The notes: generated by a model not told the origin, from the letters alone. Shown: positions 8,913-16,268, counted from the first letter of the stretch. The stretch is DNA of 27,626 bases from CAYTSW01 sp964440605 (GCA_964440605.1 CAYTSW010000024.1:1-27626); one strand, 5' to 3'. Program-made: numbers and translations.

Positions 8913-9725
8913 TCAGCGGTCGTCACGACCCCGCGGGCCGCCGAACGCGCCCAGGCCGTGGCCATCGCCGCCCGCGCGTGGGCCGCGTGGGCCCCGGCCG
9001 TCAAATCGCTCGCCGGGGAACTCGAACTCGCCCGCGATAAGTTTTCTGACCCGCTCGTCGATCAGTTCGTCGCGTTGGCTCTTCGCCTCGACGACGCGGC
9101 GTTGGCGTTCTTCGAGACGCCGGCGGTGGGAGGCGATCTCGTATTCCTCAAGGGCGATCCGCGCCTCGAAGCCGCGTTCGAGCGCTCCGCGCAGCTCTGC
9201 GCGAAGCGTCTCGCGTTGAGCGTCGGAAACACGATCACTGCGCATCCGGCGCGCGGTGATGCGGGCGTCCCGCTCGGCTTCGAACACCGCGCGACGCAGC
9301 TCAAAGAGTTGCGGGTCTTCGGCCCGCTGTTCGAGCATGCGGCGAACGTCTTCCGCCCGCCTGCGGATCAATCGATCAAACGTCGCCGGGTCCGTCTCGC
9401 GCAGCCGCTCCATCCGCTCGTGAAGTCCGGGACGATGCTCGGCGATGAAGGCCATCACGCGCTCGACGGCTTCGGGCGGCAGCGGCTGATCGGGCGCGAT
9501 CGCACCGATGTCATCGTCGGCGTCGACGGGATCACCGCGCAACTCACGCAGTTCGCGGCGGATGACGCGTTGGCGCTCCCGCAACGACTCGAGCTCGCGC
9601 TCGAGCGCCTGCACGCGCTCCGCGTCGGGTCGGTCGGGCGCGCCGGTCGGCTGGGCAGCAGGGGCGAGATGCACCCCGGCCGCGCACAGGAACAGTGCCA
9701 GAACGCAGGCGGTGAATCGGGTCAT
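8913..9725 (-). CDS. Secreted coiled-coil protein of the sigma-factor operon, function unknown
   Basis: 270 residues. The start ATG at 9725 overlaps the upstream stop as ATGA, and the N-terminus MTRFTACVLALFLCAAG..APAA reads as a signal peptide with cleavage near residue 24. The remainder is almost entirely charged helix: an initial coiled coil (about 35-65), then an acidic linker (DPVDADDDIGAIAPDQ), then about 85-245 rich in R, E, L and A. The last ~30 residues are a glycine/arginine-rich tail (GPRGPRAGGDGHG). It may fold like small periplasmic sensor or chaperone proteins of the CpxP/Spy or CnrX kind, but I see no LTxxQ-type motif to prove it. Because it is translationally coupled to a sigma factor and an anti-sigma-like gene, a periplasmic sensing or accessory role is plausible. 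The start is well supported; the function is inference. Confidence 0.72.
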   Translation of the reverse strand: MTRFTACVLALFLCAAGVHLAPAAQPTGAPDRPDAERVQALERELESLRERQRVIRRELRELRGDPVDADDDIGAIAPDQPLPPEAVERVMAFIAEHRPGLHERMERLRETDPATFDRLIRRRAEDVRRMLEQRAEDPQLFELRRAVFEAERDARITARRMRSDRVSDAQRETLRAELRGALERGFEARIALEEYEIASHRRRLEERQRRVVEAKSQRDELIDERVRKLIAGEFEFPGERFDGRGPRGPRAGGDGHGLGAFGGPRGRDDR

Positions 9726-10240
9726 AGCGCACCCTCCGTGATGGGGAGTTCCTCGAGGTCGTCGTCGTCGAGACCGATGCGCCAGAACCCCTCCGGCGTC
9801 TCGGGAACGACGCCCTCGGACGAGGCAAAGCCATCGAGCCACGGATCGTCTTCCGAGAAGGAGGCGGTTATGAGCTCGAACTCGCGTTCGATGGCGTCGA
9901 CATCCAACGGCTCGGACGCTGCGACGGCTTCAGGATCTTCTGGCGTGCCGGGCCGCGGCATGGAACCGAGCAACAGCGCTGCAGTCACGACGCCGGCGGT
10001 TGCGACCACCGCAAGGCCGGCGGCGAGTCTCCAGCCGAACCACGCCGGCGTCCAGGCGCCGATGCGGGCGACGACGCCGCCGTCCGTGCGCGCGGTAGCG
10101 GCGGCGGCTCGCGCGATACGCGACGCCGCGTCATTCGACAGTGCCCGACGATCCGCCTCGCCAAGACGATCCAGCGCATCGTTGAGCGGGTCGTGGTGAT
10201 GCTGCGGGCTCTTGTTGTTGATCGGGGTGGGGGGGGTCAT
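9722..10240 (-). CDS. Single-pass membrane protein, probable anti-sigma factor
   Basis: 172 residues. The ATG at 10240 overlaps the sigma factor stop as ATGA, and its own stop overlaps the next start in the same way. The N-terminal ~65 residues are cytosolic and helix-forming (DPLNDALDRLGEADRRALSN, then ASRIARAAAATARTDGG). One membrane helix follows at about 72-93 (AAGLAVVATAGVVTAALLLG). The C-terminal ~78 residues are acidic and presumably periplasmic, with DVDAIEREFELITASFSEDD and a very acidic ending. No HxxxCxxC zinc motif is present, so it is not a ZAS-type anti-sigma. The assignment as anti-sigma rests on size, topology and position right after an ECF sigma gene, not on a recognised domain. 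An alternative is a membrane partner of unknown function. Confidence 0.68.
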   Translation of the reverse strand: MTPPTPINNKSPQHHHDPLNDALDRLGEADRRALSNDAASRIARAAAATARTDGGVVARIGAWTPAWFGWRLAAGLAVVATAGVVTAALLLGSMPRPGTPEDPEAVAASEPLDVDAIEREFELITASFSEDDPWLDGFASSEGVVPETPEGFWRIGLDDDDLEELPITEGAL

Positions 10241-10872
10241 GGTGTAGGCTCGCTTTCGATGGGTCGAGCGGCGGATCCCTGGTCTTCGATGAACGCTCGG
10301 AGTTTGCGCAAAGCCCGATGGTGGCGGGCGAGAATGGTGCCGTGCGGTTCGTTCAGCATGTTGGCGATCGCGCGAAAGCCCATCTGCGCTTGGTGACGGA
10401 GTTCGATGACGGTGCGGTCGGCCTCGGACAACCGCGCCATGGCCGACCGCAGCGCATCCAGTTCGTGGTCCGCGTCGGGGTTGTTGGTGTCGGTCGAGCC
10501 TTGGTCGGGAATCGTGAAAGGGTCGGCGATGATTTCGGGCCGGCGCTTGTTCTTGCGCACGATGTCGCGCACCTTGTTCATCGCGACGCGGAAGAGCCAG
10601 GCCTCGAACTTCCCACGTTCCTCGTAGCCCGCGGCCGTCGCGTCCTCCGCGGCGCGGCGGAGCTCGGTCGCCAGACTCACGAAGACCGCCTGGGTGACCT
10701 CTTCGGCGAGGTGGTCGTCCCGCAGCCGGCTGCGGGCCATCGCGAAGACCCGCCGCCCATACGAAGCGGTCAGCGCCTCCCAGGCCCACGGGGCGCCCTC
10801 GATCGCCGCGGCGACGAGCGCAGCGAGGTCGGGCGCGGGATCGGGATGGTGGACCCTTGGCATGCTGCTCAT
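10237..10872 (-). CDS. ECF-type RNA polymerase sigma factor
   Basis: 211 residues. Region 2 lies at about 28-110: WEALTASYGRRVFAMARSRL, the helix RDDHLAEEVTQAVFVSLATE, then FEAWLFRVAMNKVRDIVRKN for core binding and -10 recognition. Region 4 lies at about 140-195: LSEADRTVIELRHQAQMGFR followed by the recognition helix around EPHGTILARHHRALRKLRAF. It directs RNA polymerase to its own promoter set. A second in-frame ATG nine bases on (10863) is an alternative start. The next gene, a single-pass membrane protein, overlaps it by 4 bp, as expected for a sigma/anti-sigma pair, and a secreted coiled-coil protein follows in the same way. The linker contains a D/N/T-rich stretch (STDTNNPDADHE). Target genes cannot be told from the window; the operon may control itself. 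Confidence 0.92.
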   Translation of the reverse strand: MSSMPRVHHPDPAPDLAALVAAAIEGAPWAWEALTASYGRRVFAMARSRLRDDHLAEEVTQAVFVSLATELRRAAEDATAAGYEERGKFEAWLFRVAMNKVRDIVRKNKRRPEIIADPFTIPDQGSTDTNNPDADHELDALRSAMARLSEADRTVIELRHQAQMGFRAIANMLNEPHGTILARHHRALRKLRAFIEDQGSAARPIESEPTP

Positions 10873-10971
10873 CCGCCTGGGTCAACGCCCGAAAGAAGGA
10901 GCGATTGCACCCGATCATCGACCGGATAACGGCTCGCGCGTCGAAGCGCGCGGGCGGGACAAACCATCGTC

Positions 10972-11000
10972 TTGCCCCCGCCCTCAGCCGATGCTACTGT
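10972..11000 (+). promoter_or_regulatory. Promoter of tRNA-Phe
   Basis: A TTGCCC -35 element (10972-10977) and a TACTGT -10 element (10995-11000) are separated by exactly 17 bp. The predicted start is about 20 bp before the tRNA. A CGCCCG-CCTC-CGGGCG inverted repeat (11004-11019) sits in the leader. This is pattern-based only. Confidence 0.5.
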
Positions 11001-11026
11001 CATCGCCCGCCTCCGGGCGGCCATGC

Positions 11027-11099
11027 GGGCAGATAGCTCAGTTGGTAGAGCACGGCATTGAAAATGCCGGTGTCCCCGGTTCAAGTCCGGGTCTGCCCA
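11027..11099 (+). tRNA. tRNA-Phe (anticodon GAA)
   Basis: The 73-nt sequence folds as a canonical tRNA. Acceptor arm GGGCAGA (11027-11033) pairs with TCTGCCC (11092-11098), with discriminator A at 11099. The D-arm contains AGCTCAGTTGGTAGAGC. Anticodon stem CGGCA/TGCCG (11053-11057 and 11065-11069) encloses loop TTGAAAA with anticodon GAA at 11060-11062. The T-arm has GGTTCAAGTCC. The 3' CCA is not encoded (TTC follows), so it must be added after transcription. It stands alone, convergent with the pseudogene downstream and divergent from the sigma-factor operon. Confidence 0.97.
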
Positions 11100-11142
11100 T
11101 TCGCGGGCCTCCAAAGCCTCACGTCGACGCGACGAAATTAAC

Positions 11143-11190
11143 AACGCCGGCACGGTCTTCTCGGACCGTCGCCGGCGTTCTCGGTTTTGG
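11143..11190. terminator. Strong hairpin between tRNA-Phe and the PEP-CTERM remnant, likely bidirectional terminator
   Basis: AACGCCGGC-A-CGGTC (11143-11157) pairs with GACCGT-c-GCCGGCGTT (11164-11179) through a 15-bp stem with one bulged C (11170) and a TTCTCG loop. On the + strand CTCGGTTTTGG follows; on the - strand GTTAATTTC follows. It can end transcripts from the tRNA and from the opposing gene remnant. Confidence 0.65.
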
Positions 11191-11205
11191 CCTGAGGCGA
11201 GCGGC

Positions 11206-11413
11206 TCAGCCGCGGCGACGGCGAAGCACGAGCCCCGCGGCGCCGAGCAGCGCGACCGCCGATCCGGGACCACGCTGAAGGCAAAGTCGTCAACGGAGCC
11301 TCGAATCCCCCAAGCCGGGTGTGGGCGCCGCTGGTGCAGACGAGGGTGCCCCCGCCGGCGGCAAGGCCGGCGCGCAGCGATAGCGCACGGGCGGTGTGGT
11401 TTCGGTTCGACAT
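11206..11413 (-). pseudogene. Broken small gene with PEP-CTERM-type sorting signal
   Basis: The start looks genuine: ATG at 11413 preceded by AAGGA eight bases upstream, opening MSNRNHTARALSLRAGLAAG, which resembles a signal peptide. The 3' end, in a different frame, reads GPGSAVALLGAAGLVLRRRRG-stop (stop at 11206), a textbook planctomycete PEP-CTERM tail of hydrophobic helix plus arginines. Just before it, in a third frame, comes GSVDDFAFSVVPD (about 11262-11300), the usual lead-in to a VPEP motif. Joining VVPD to GSAVA needs a frame change at 11260-11270. A 7-nt deletion between short CCCGGA repeats would explain the loss of the expected EP residues, but this is inference. The body of such a protein (normally 150-400 residues) is absent, so I read this as a relic of a deleted exported protein. 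A sequencing error could explain one shift but not the missing body. Confidence 0.5.
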
Positions 11414-11481
11414 GTTTCGTGTCCTTCCCTCTGAAGTTGACGCGCAGGCGACGCGGAACCTCTCCACGCTCGACCCGCGCA

Positions 11482-11499
11482 GCCGGTCCCCCGACCGGC
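11482..11499. other. Hairpin in leader of the PEP-CTERM remnant
   Basis: GCCGGTC (11482-11488) and GACCGGC (11493-11499) form a perfect 7-bp stem with a CCCC loop on the + strand. It would lie in the 5' untranslated region of the minus-strand remnant. No T-tract follows it, so a terminator role is doubtful. Confidence 0.4.
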
Positions 11500-11517
11500 G
11501 GCTTGCAGTGGAAGGCG

Positions 11518-11545
11518 AGTCTAATCGCTTTGGCTGACGCACCAA
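11518..11545 (-). promoter_or_regulatory. Putative promoter of the PEP-CTERM remnant
   Basis: Read on the minus strand, TTGGTG (11545-11540) and TAGACT (11523-11518) are separated by 16 bp, the same spacing as two other promoters proposed in this window (at 16110-16137 and 16269-16296). Predicted transcription would start about 95 nt before the remnant's ATG. Weak -35 match; pattern only. Confidence 0.35.
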
Positions 11546-11589
11546 ACACGATCTTTACATATCGATGACCAAAATGTGGGGTTGGCCCG

Positions 11590-14500
11590 TCACTCGGCCA
11601 GCAGTCCCGGCCAGTCGATCACCCAGTAACGCGCGCTGAGAGCGTCGACCTCGTCCGGCGCGCCGGTGCCTGAATCGCCGAGCGTCGAGACGCTGTACGC
11701 GCGATCGTTGCGATTGACGACGACGCGGACGGTCGTGCCGTTGAGCGTGCGGTCGAAGGCGAAAACGCCCGGGTCGCCCGAATCGAGGTGCGTGACGTCG
11801 CCGTAGCGCAGGACGGGCCCGATCTCCGGGTCCTGGCGCAGGTTGAACCATTCGCGGTACTGAGCGTGGATGGCGAAGTCGGCCTTCTCGTCGGGGTTCT
11901 CGTAGACGCCCTGATCGGGCCACGGCATGGGCTTGCGATCGGTCGGGTCGTCGGCGCCCCACATGCCCAACTCGTCGCCGTAGTAGACCATCGGCGCGCC
12001 CATATACGTCGCCTGGATGGCGACGCCGAGGATGCTGAGCTGGTAGGTGCGTTCGTCGGGGCGGGTGTCCTTGTAGTCGTTGGGGTTGTCGTCCTGGATG
12101 CGGTTGTCGTCGTCGTAACGCCGGCCCGGGTTGTAGAGCATGGAGACGTAGCGGTCGGTGTCGTGGCTGGCGAAGAGGTTCTGGTGGATCAGGAGGGTCT
12201 GCGGCGCTTCGTCGAACGCCGTCTCCAGACGGTTGATCAACTCGTCAGAGGTCATGCCCGGCGCGACCGCGAGCCACTCGGTGACGGCTCGCGCGAAGGG
12301 GTAGTGCATGTGGGTGTCGAAGTGCTCGCCGCGGAGCACGTCGCGCGCGTCGCCCCAGATCTCGGCGATGATGATCGCCTCGGGGTTGATCGCCTTGACG
12401 TGGTCGCGCCAGTCTTCCCAGAAGGGCAGGCCGATGTCGAGGGGGACATCGAGTCGCCATCCGTCGATGCCGTCGGAGGGGTCGCCGTCGCCGTTGGGAT
12501 CCATCCAGCGCGTGGTGACGTCGAAGATGTGCTGCTTGACAGGCTCGACGAGGTCCCGCTCGGGAGTCTGGTTGAACTTGGGCAGCCACCCCGAAGGGCC
12601 GTCCCACGCGGTCCAGGATTCGACCTCGCCTTCCTCGTCGAAGCGGACGAAGAACCAGTCGGCGTATTCCGAACCGCGGCCCTTCTCGAGGACGTCCTGG
12701 AAGGCCCAGAAGGGGCGGCCCGTGTGGTTCCACACGCCGTCGATGACGACGCGGATGCCGCGCTTCTTCGCTTCGGGCAGCAGGACATCGAGGAAGTAGC
12801 GGTCGGCGGCGGTCCACTTCCACTTGGCGGGGTCGGCGCCCCCGTCGGTCGGCGCTTCGAACGTCTCGGGCACGCGTCCGGCCTCCGCGGGCGTGCCGAA
12901 GTTGTCGTCGATGTGCCGGAAGTCCGTCGCGTCGTACTTGTGCATCGAGTCGGCCTCGAACACCGGATTGAAGTAGATCGCGGTGACGCCCAGGTCGGCG
13001 AGGTAGTCGAGCTTCTCGACGACGCCCTGGAGGTCGCCGCCGTAACGACGGTCCCAGACGACGTGGAAGAGCGGGCCGCCCTGCCGCGGCTCGAGCGGCT
13101 CGTCGGGCCCGCGCTCGTAGCGCTCGGCATGGGCCGCGATCTCCTCTTCCGAGACCTCGTACCAGTCGCTGGTCCAGCCGGGGTTGTAGTAGTTGATGCC
13201 GTGCGGATCGTTCAGCGGGTTTCCGTTGCGGAAGCGCTCGGCGAAGATCTGATACCACACAGCGCCCTTGGCCCACTCGGGCGTCTGGAGCGGGTCGGGC
13301 GGGAGCTCGAGGGCGTAGTCCGGGCTCAGGTACTGGGCGGGGCCGTCGCTGGCCGCGAAGGAGTAGCGAACGATCGGCGTGTTGGTCATGACCCGCGCGG
13401 TAAAGCGGTCGAAGCCTGACAAGTCGCGCTCGCGCCGGCAGGGGGCGTTGATGCGCCGGGTCTGGCCGTTCTCGTCTTTGACCTCGACGATGAAGCTCGC
13501 CCCCTCGAGGTCGTCGGGCAGGGCGGTGAAGCTGAGCTCGACCAGGCCCAGATCACGCGAGATGGGCACGAAGTCGCGCGGCGTCGAGGGGTCGTGGCGC
13601 AGCGCTTCGAAGAGGATGTCGTCGTCCTCCGCGCGGGGGAAGTCATCGACGGTGCGGCCGATCGTCGCGACGCTGCGGGCGTTCTCGCCTGCGCCGACGG
13701 AAACGGGATTGGCGGGGTCGGTGACCCATCGCGAACCATCGACGAGGAAGGCGTAGCGGTAGGCGCCCTCGGGGAGACGAGTGAGGATGTCAAAGCTGCC
13801 GTCAACGCGCGGCGCGAGCTCGATTGCATCGTCGGAGCCGGGCATGGCCCAGTTGTTGAACTCGCCGGCGAGGTGCACGCTCGCCGCGGCGGGTTCGCCG
13901 GCCGGGGTGTGGTACGTGAAGCGGCTCCACGCGCCGGGAATCAGCGCATCGACGGCCCCGGGCTCGTCCCAGGCCGTGACCTCGCCGTTTCGAGTTTCAA
14001 TGACGTAGACGCCCGGCGCGATCGGCCGGGGTTCTTCGAGCCGGTGCACGACTTCGCCGCTGCGCGAGACGTCCAGCCTCGTGAGCACGCCTTCTCGTCG
14101 GACGAGCAGGAGAGATCGGTGCACGCCGTCGGTGTACGCCGTCATCGGCGCGGCGAAGTTCATCGGAGCCCGGCTTTCGCGCACCTCCATGGACAGGCGC
14201 ATCTCCGGCAGCACATCCACGTCCACGCGGCGCTCGATCGTCTCGTTTTCGTCACGCACCGCCAAGTCGATGGTCAGCGGACCGGGCTCGGGCGTGCGCA
14301 CGGTGAAGAGCATCTCGCTGGGTGAGACGCGCTTGATCTCCGCCTCGCCGTGCACGATCTCCGCGTCGATGCGCAGCCGTCGCGGCTCGAGCACGGTGAG
14401 CGAAGAGGAGAGATCGAGCAGAAACGTCCGCCCCTCCTCCGGCACGCCCCGCACCACGACCTGCACCAGCGGCTCGCTGACACGCACGACCGAGCTCGAC

Positions 14501-14859
14501 CAGTCGCGACGCTGAGTGTCCAGCTCGATGCGGTACTGGGCGAGCGTGCGGACGCGCAGGACGAGGTCGTCGCCCGGCTGTTCGAGACCGCCGTCTTCCG
14601 ACGCGCCGAGGTGCCCATCGCCCCACGAGCCGTTGCGGACGAACTTGAACTGGTGTTCGCCCAGCGGGAGGATGCGTTCGAGCGCAAAGACGCCCGGCTT
14701 GCCCGTGACGGGCTCCATCTGCCACGCGTCGTCGGTCGCGCTCCAGGCGTTGAACGTGCCCGCGAGCCGCCAAACGTCATCGGCGCGCGCGCCGAACGTC
14801 ATGCTGAGCAGTGCGAACACGCTCAGAACGAGCCACCGACCGACATGGAGCTGGATCAT
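11590..14859 (-). CDS. Secreted multi-domain GH13 alpha-amylase / neopullulanase-like enzyme
   Basis: 1089 residues. The start is fixed by a strong AGGAGG five bases before the ATG at 14859. A signal peptide (MIQLHVGRWLVLSVFALLSM..ARA) implies export. Residues 27-115 look like a CBM48/CBM20-type starch-binding module (LAGTFNAWS..HQFKFVRNGSWGD). Beta-sandwich segments follow, then a second glycogen-binding-like module at 310-400 (VHLAGEFNNWAMP..YRYAFLVDG). A further beta domain at about 430-525 precedes the catalytic barrel, which starts at PEWAKGAVWYQIFAERFRNG (527-546). GH13 regions are complete: I DGVWNH (707-712), II GWRLD with nucleophile D804, III IAEIW with acid/base E833, and IV SHD with D900. 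MHKYDATDF (639-647) resembles the cyclomaltodextrinase/neopullulanase group. It should cleave alpha-1,4 links in starch, pullulan or maltodextrins outside the cytoplasm. The LacI-type gene 120 bp upstream is its likely regulator. Confidence 0.93.
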   Translation of the reverse strand: MIQLHVGRWLVLSVFALLSMTFGARADDVWRLAGTFNAWSATDDAWQMEPVTGKPGVFALERILPLGEHQFKFVRNGSWGDGHLGASEDGGLEQPGDDLVLRVRTLAQYRIELDTQRRDWSSSVVRVSEPLVQVVVRGVPEEGRTFLLDLSSSLTVLEPRRLRIDAEIVHGEAEIKRVSPSEMLFTVRTPEPGPLTIDLAVRDENETIERRVDVDVLPEMRLSMEVRESRAPMNFAAPMTAYTDGVHRSLLLVRREGVLTRLDVSRSGEVVHRLEEPRPIAPGVYVIETRNGEVTAWDEPGAVDALIPGAWSRFTYHTPAGEPAAASVHLAGEFNNWAMPGSDDAIELAPRVDGSFDILTRLPEGAYRYAFLVDGSRWVTDPANPVSVGAGENARSVATIGRTVDDFPRAEDDDILFEALRHDPSTPRDFVPISRDLGLVELSFTALPDDLEGASFIVEVKDENGQTRRINAPCRRERDLSGFDRFTARVMTNTPIVRYSFAASDGPAQYLSPDYALELPPDPLQTPEWAKGAVWYQIFAERFRNGNPLNDPHGINYYNPGWTSDWYEVSEEEIAAHAERYERGPDEPLEPRQGGPLFHVVWDRRYGGDLQGVVEKLDYLADLGVTAIYFNPVFEADSMHKYDATDFRHIDDNFGTPAEAGRVPETFEAPTDGGADPAKWKWTAADRYFLDVLLPEAKKRGIRVVIDGVWNHTGRPFWAFQDVLEKGRGSEYADWFFVRFDEEGEVESWTAWDGPSGWLPKFNQTPERDLVEPVKQHIFDVTTRWMDPNGDGDPSDGIDGWRLDVPLDIGLPFWEDWRDHVKAINPEAIIIAEIWGDARDVLRGEHFDTHMHYPFARAVTEWLAVAPGMTSDELINRLETAFDEAPQTLLIHQNLFASHDTDRYVSMLYNPGRRYDDDNRIQDDNPNDYKDTRPDERTYQLSILGVAIQATYMGAPMVYYGDELGMWGADDPTDRKPMPWPDQGVYENPDEKADFAIHAQYREWFNLRQDPEIGPVLRYGDVTHLDSGDPGVFAFDRTLNGTTVRVVVNRNDRAYSVSTLGDSGTGAPDEVDALSARYWVIDWPGLLAE

Positions 14860-14979
14860 CTGCGCCTCCTGCTGAATGGGCGGGCATGGCGGCTCCGCCC
14901 GGGTTGTTGGGTGATCCACCCCTCCGCGGCGGGCGGCGGGCGGTTCCGGCGACCACGTCGCGAGGGTGGGGATGGCGGG
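14860..14979 (-). other. Gap between LacI-type regulator and amylase, no promoter seen
   Basis: 120 bp, GC-rich. It holds the amylase ribosome site and several short GC inverted repeats, but I see no promoter and no copy of the palindrome found before the regulator. This favours co-transcription of the two genes. Confidence 0.4.
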
Positions 14980-16038
14980 TTAGGCCGGCGACGAGGGCTC
15001 GACGCGGTGTACGGAAGACCGCTCGACGAGTTGAACGGGCGTGTGCTCGCGCACGCGTGGGGCGACGCCGTCATCTGCGGACTTGCCGATCAGGTCGATC
15101 AATCGCTGGCACGAACGCTGGCCGACGTTGAAGAAGTTGAGCCGAACGGTCGTCAGCGAGGGCTCGGCGAGGCTCGCCGCGGGGATGTCATCGCAACCAA
15201 TGACCGAGACGTCCACGCCCGGCGTGCGGCCGCTGGCGCGGAGCGCCTGGTACGCACCGAGAGCCATCTTGTCGTTCGAGGCGAAGATGGCGGTCAGGTC
15301 GGGGTCGCGCTCGAGCAACTCGAGGCAGGCGAGGCGGCCGAACTCCGCCTGGTACTTGCCCTCGACGATGAGCTGATCGCTGAGGCGTACGCCGCCCTCC
15401 GCGAGGCGATGGGTAAAGGCCTCGGTGACGTCGGCGGCGGTGCAAACGACGTCCGTCGGGCCGCAGATGTGCCCCATGCGCCGGTGCCCGTGTTCCAGCA
15501 GGTGCTCGGCGGCGAGACGACCGGCGGCGGCATAATCGCACTCGACGTGGTGCAGATCCCATTGTTCGAAGTGGTTGTTGACGATCAGCAGCGGCCGCGA
15601 GTCGCCGTCGAACTCCTGGAGCCACCGGTGCTCGAGCGTGGCGCCGATGAACAGGAGCCCATCGACGGAGCAATCGTCGAGCAGGCGCAGATATTCGCGT
15701 CGGCGGACGTACTCGCGTCGGGCGACCTCGAGAAGGATGCGGAAGCCGCGGTCGGCCGCCTGCTCGTAGATCCCCGAGATGATCTCGCCGAAGTAGGCGT
15801 CCGCGAAGGCGTTCTGCAACGCTGGGACGAGGACGGCAAGGGTCTTGGCCTGGCGGTTGGGGAGCCCGCGTGCGAGCCGGGATGGGGTGTACTCGAGCCG
15901 ATCGATGGTCTCGAGCACTTTCCGGCGGGTGGTCTCGCTGATTCGGGCGTCGTTTTTGTTCAGGACAAGCGAGACGGTCGTCAGGCTGACCCCCGCGTCT
16001 CTGGCGACGTCTCGGATGCTCGCGCGTGTTCTGGACAT
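14980..16038 (-). CDS. LacI/GalR-family transcriptional repressor, probable regulator of the amylase
   Basis: 352 residues. The start ATG at 16038 is chosen because it gives the standard N-terminus: SIRDVARDAGVSLTTVSLVL (7-26) is the LacI helix-turn-helix, and YTPSRLARGLPNRQAKTLAV (50-69) is the hinge and entry to the sugar-binding domain. The longer upstream frame would cover the promoter. The effector domain shows LAVLVPALQNAFADAYFGEI, GLLFIGA, EHLLEHGHRRMGHICGP, AIFASNDKMALGAYQAL and VSVIGCDDIPAASLAEPSLT, all typical of periplasmic-binding-protein-like sensors. The operator-like palindrome over its own promoter suggests autorepression. With the amylase next on the same strand, a maltodextrin or starch-derived sugar is the likely inducer, though this is inferred from context. 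Confidence 0.93.
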   Translation of the reverse strand: MSRTRASIRDVARDAGVSLTTVSLVLNKNDARISETTRRKVLETIDRLEYTPSRLARGLPNRQAKTLAVLVPALQNAFADAYFGEIISGIYEQAADRGFRILLEVARREYVRRREYLRLLDDCSVDGLLFIGATLEHRWLQEFDGDSRPLLIVNNHFEQWDLHHVECDYAAAGRLAAEHLLEHGHRRMGHICGPTDVVCTAADVTEAFTHRLAEGGVRLSDQLIVEGKYQAEFGRLACLELLERDPDLTAIFASNDKMALGAYQALRASGRTPGVDVSVIGCDDIPAASLAEPSLTTVRLNFFNVGQRSCQRLIDLIGKSADDGVAPRVREHTPVQLVERSSVHRVEPSSPA

Positions 16039-16101
16039 GGGTGGCAGCTCCGCCGCTCCTTGCGTTGCCGGGACGAGCCCTTGTGGCGATCCGGGCCTCT
16101 T

Positions 16102-16117
16102 GGTAAAACATTTTACC
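16102..16117. promoter_or_regulatory. Operator palindrome for the LacI-type repressor
   Basis: GGTAAAA-CA-TTTTACC is a 7+7 bp perfect inverted repeat with a 2-bp centre, the size and symmetry of LacI/GalR operators. It contains the regulator's own -10 box, so binding would block polymerase. A second inverted repeat, TGTGGCGA (16082-16089) and TCGCCACA (16118-16125), brackets it asymmetrically. Confidence 0.72.
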
Positions 16118-16137
16118 TCGCCACAGGGCCGACGCAA
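16110..16137 (-). promoter_or_regulatory. Promoter of the LacI-type regulator (and probably the amylase)
   Basis: On the minus strand TTGCGT (16137-16132) and TAAAAT (16115-16110) are separated by 16 bp. TAAAAT matches the -10 consensus at five of six positions and lies inside the palindrome. The predicted leader is about 65 nt. Pattern-based. Confidence 0.6.
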
Positions 16138-16144
16138 CGGCCCC

Positions 16145-16159
16145 TCCACGTTCCGTGGA
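16145..16159. promoter_or_regulatory. Short perfect palindrome in the divergent regulator/prepilin region
   Basis: TCCACG-TTC-CGTGGA is a 6+6 bp inverted repeat just upstream of the regulator's -35 element. An 8-bp direct repeat, CACGTTGT, occurs at 16182-16189 and 16212-16219, exactly 30 bp apart. The rest of the 359-bp intergenic region (16039-16397) holds the two proposed promoters and no gene I can support. Confidence 0.35.
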
Positions 16160-16268
16160 ATGAAAGGCGGGGTTGGGTGGGCACGTTGTCCCCCCTGTAC
16201 GTGTAACAGATCACGTTGTGGCGTCAGGCGACGAGGTTTCAGGTCTGCCGCAACACCCCGCGTGGGAC

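Noticed and set aside
11482..11499. Terminator for the amylase transcript
   Set aside because: The 7-bp hairpin has no T-tract on the relevant strand and lies about 90 bp past the amylase stop, inside the proposed leader of another gene.
10869..11549. 226-codon minus-strand frame across the tRNA and the PEP-CTERM remnant
   Set aside because: It reads through the tRNA-Phe gene and joins fragments from different frames. Only the remnant's own start and tail look biological.
14350..16206. Long plus-strand open frame opposite the amylase N-terminus and LacI-type gene
   Set aside because: Antisense to two genes with clear family motifs; no motif of its own.
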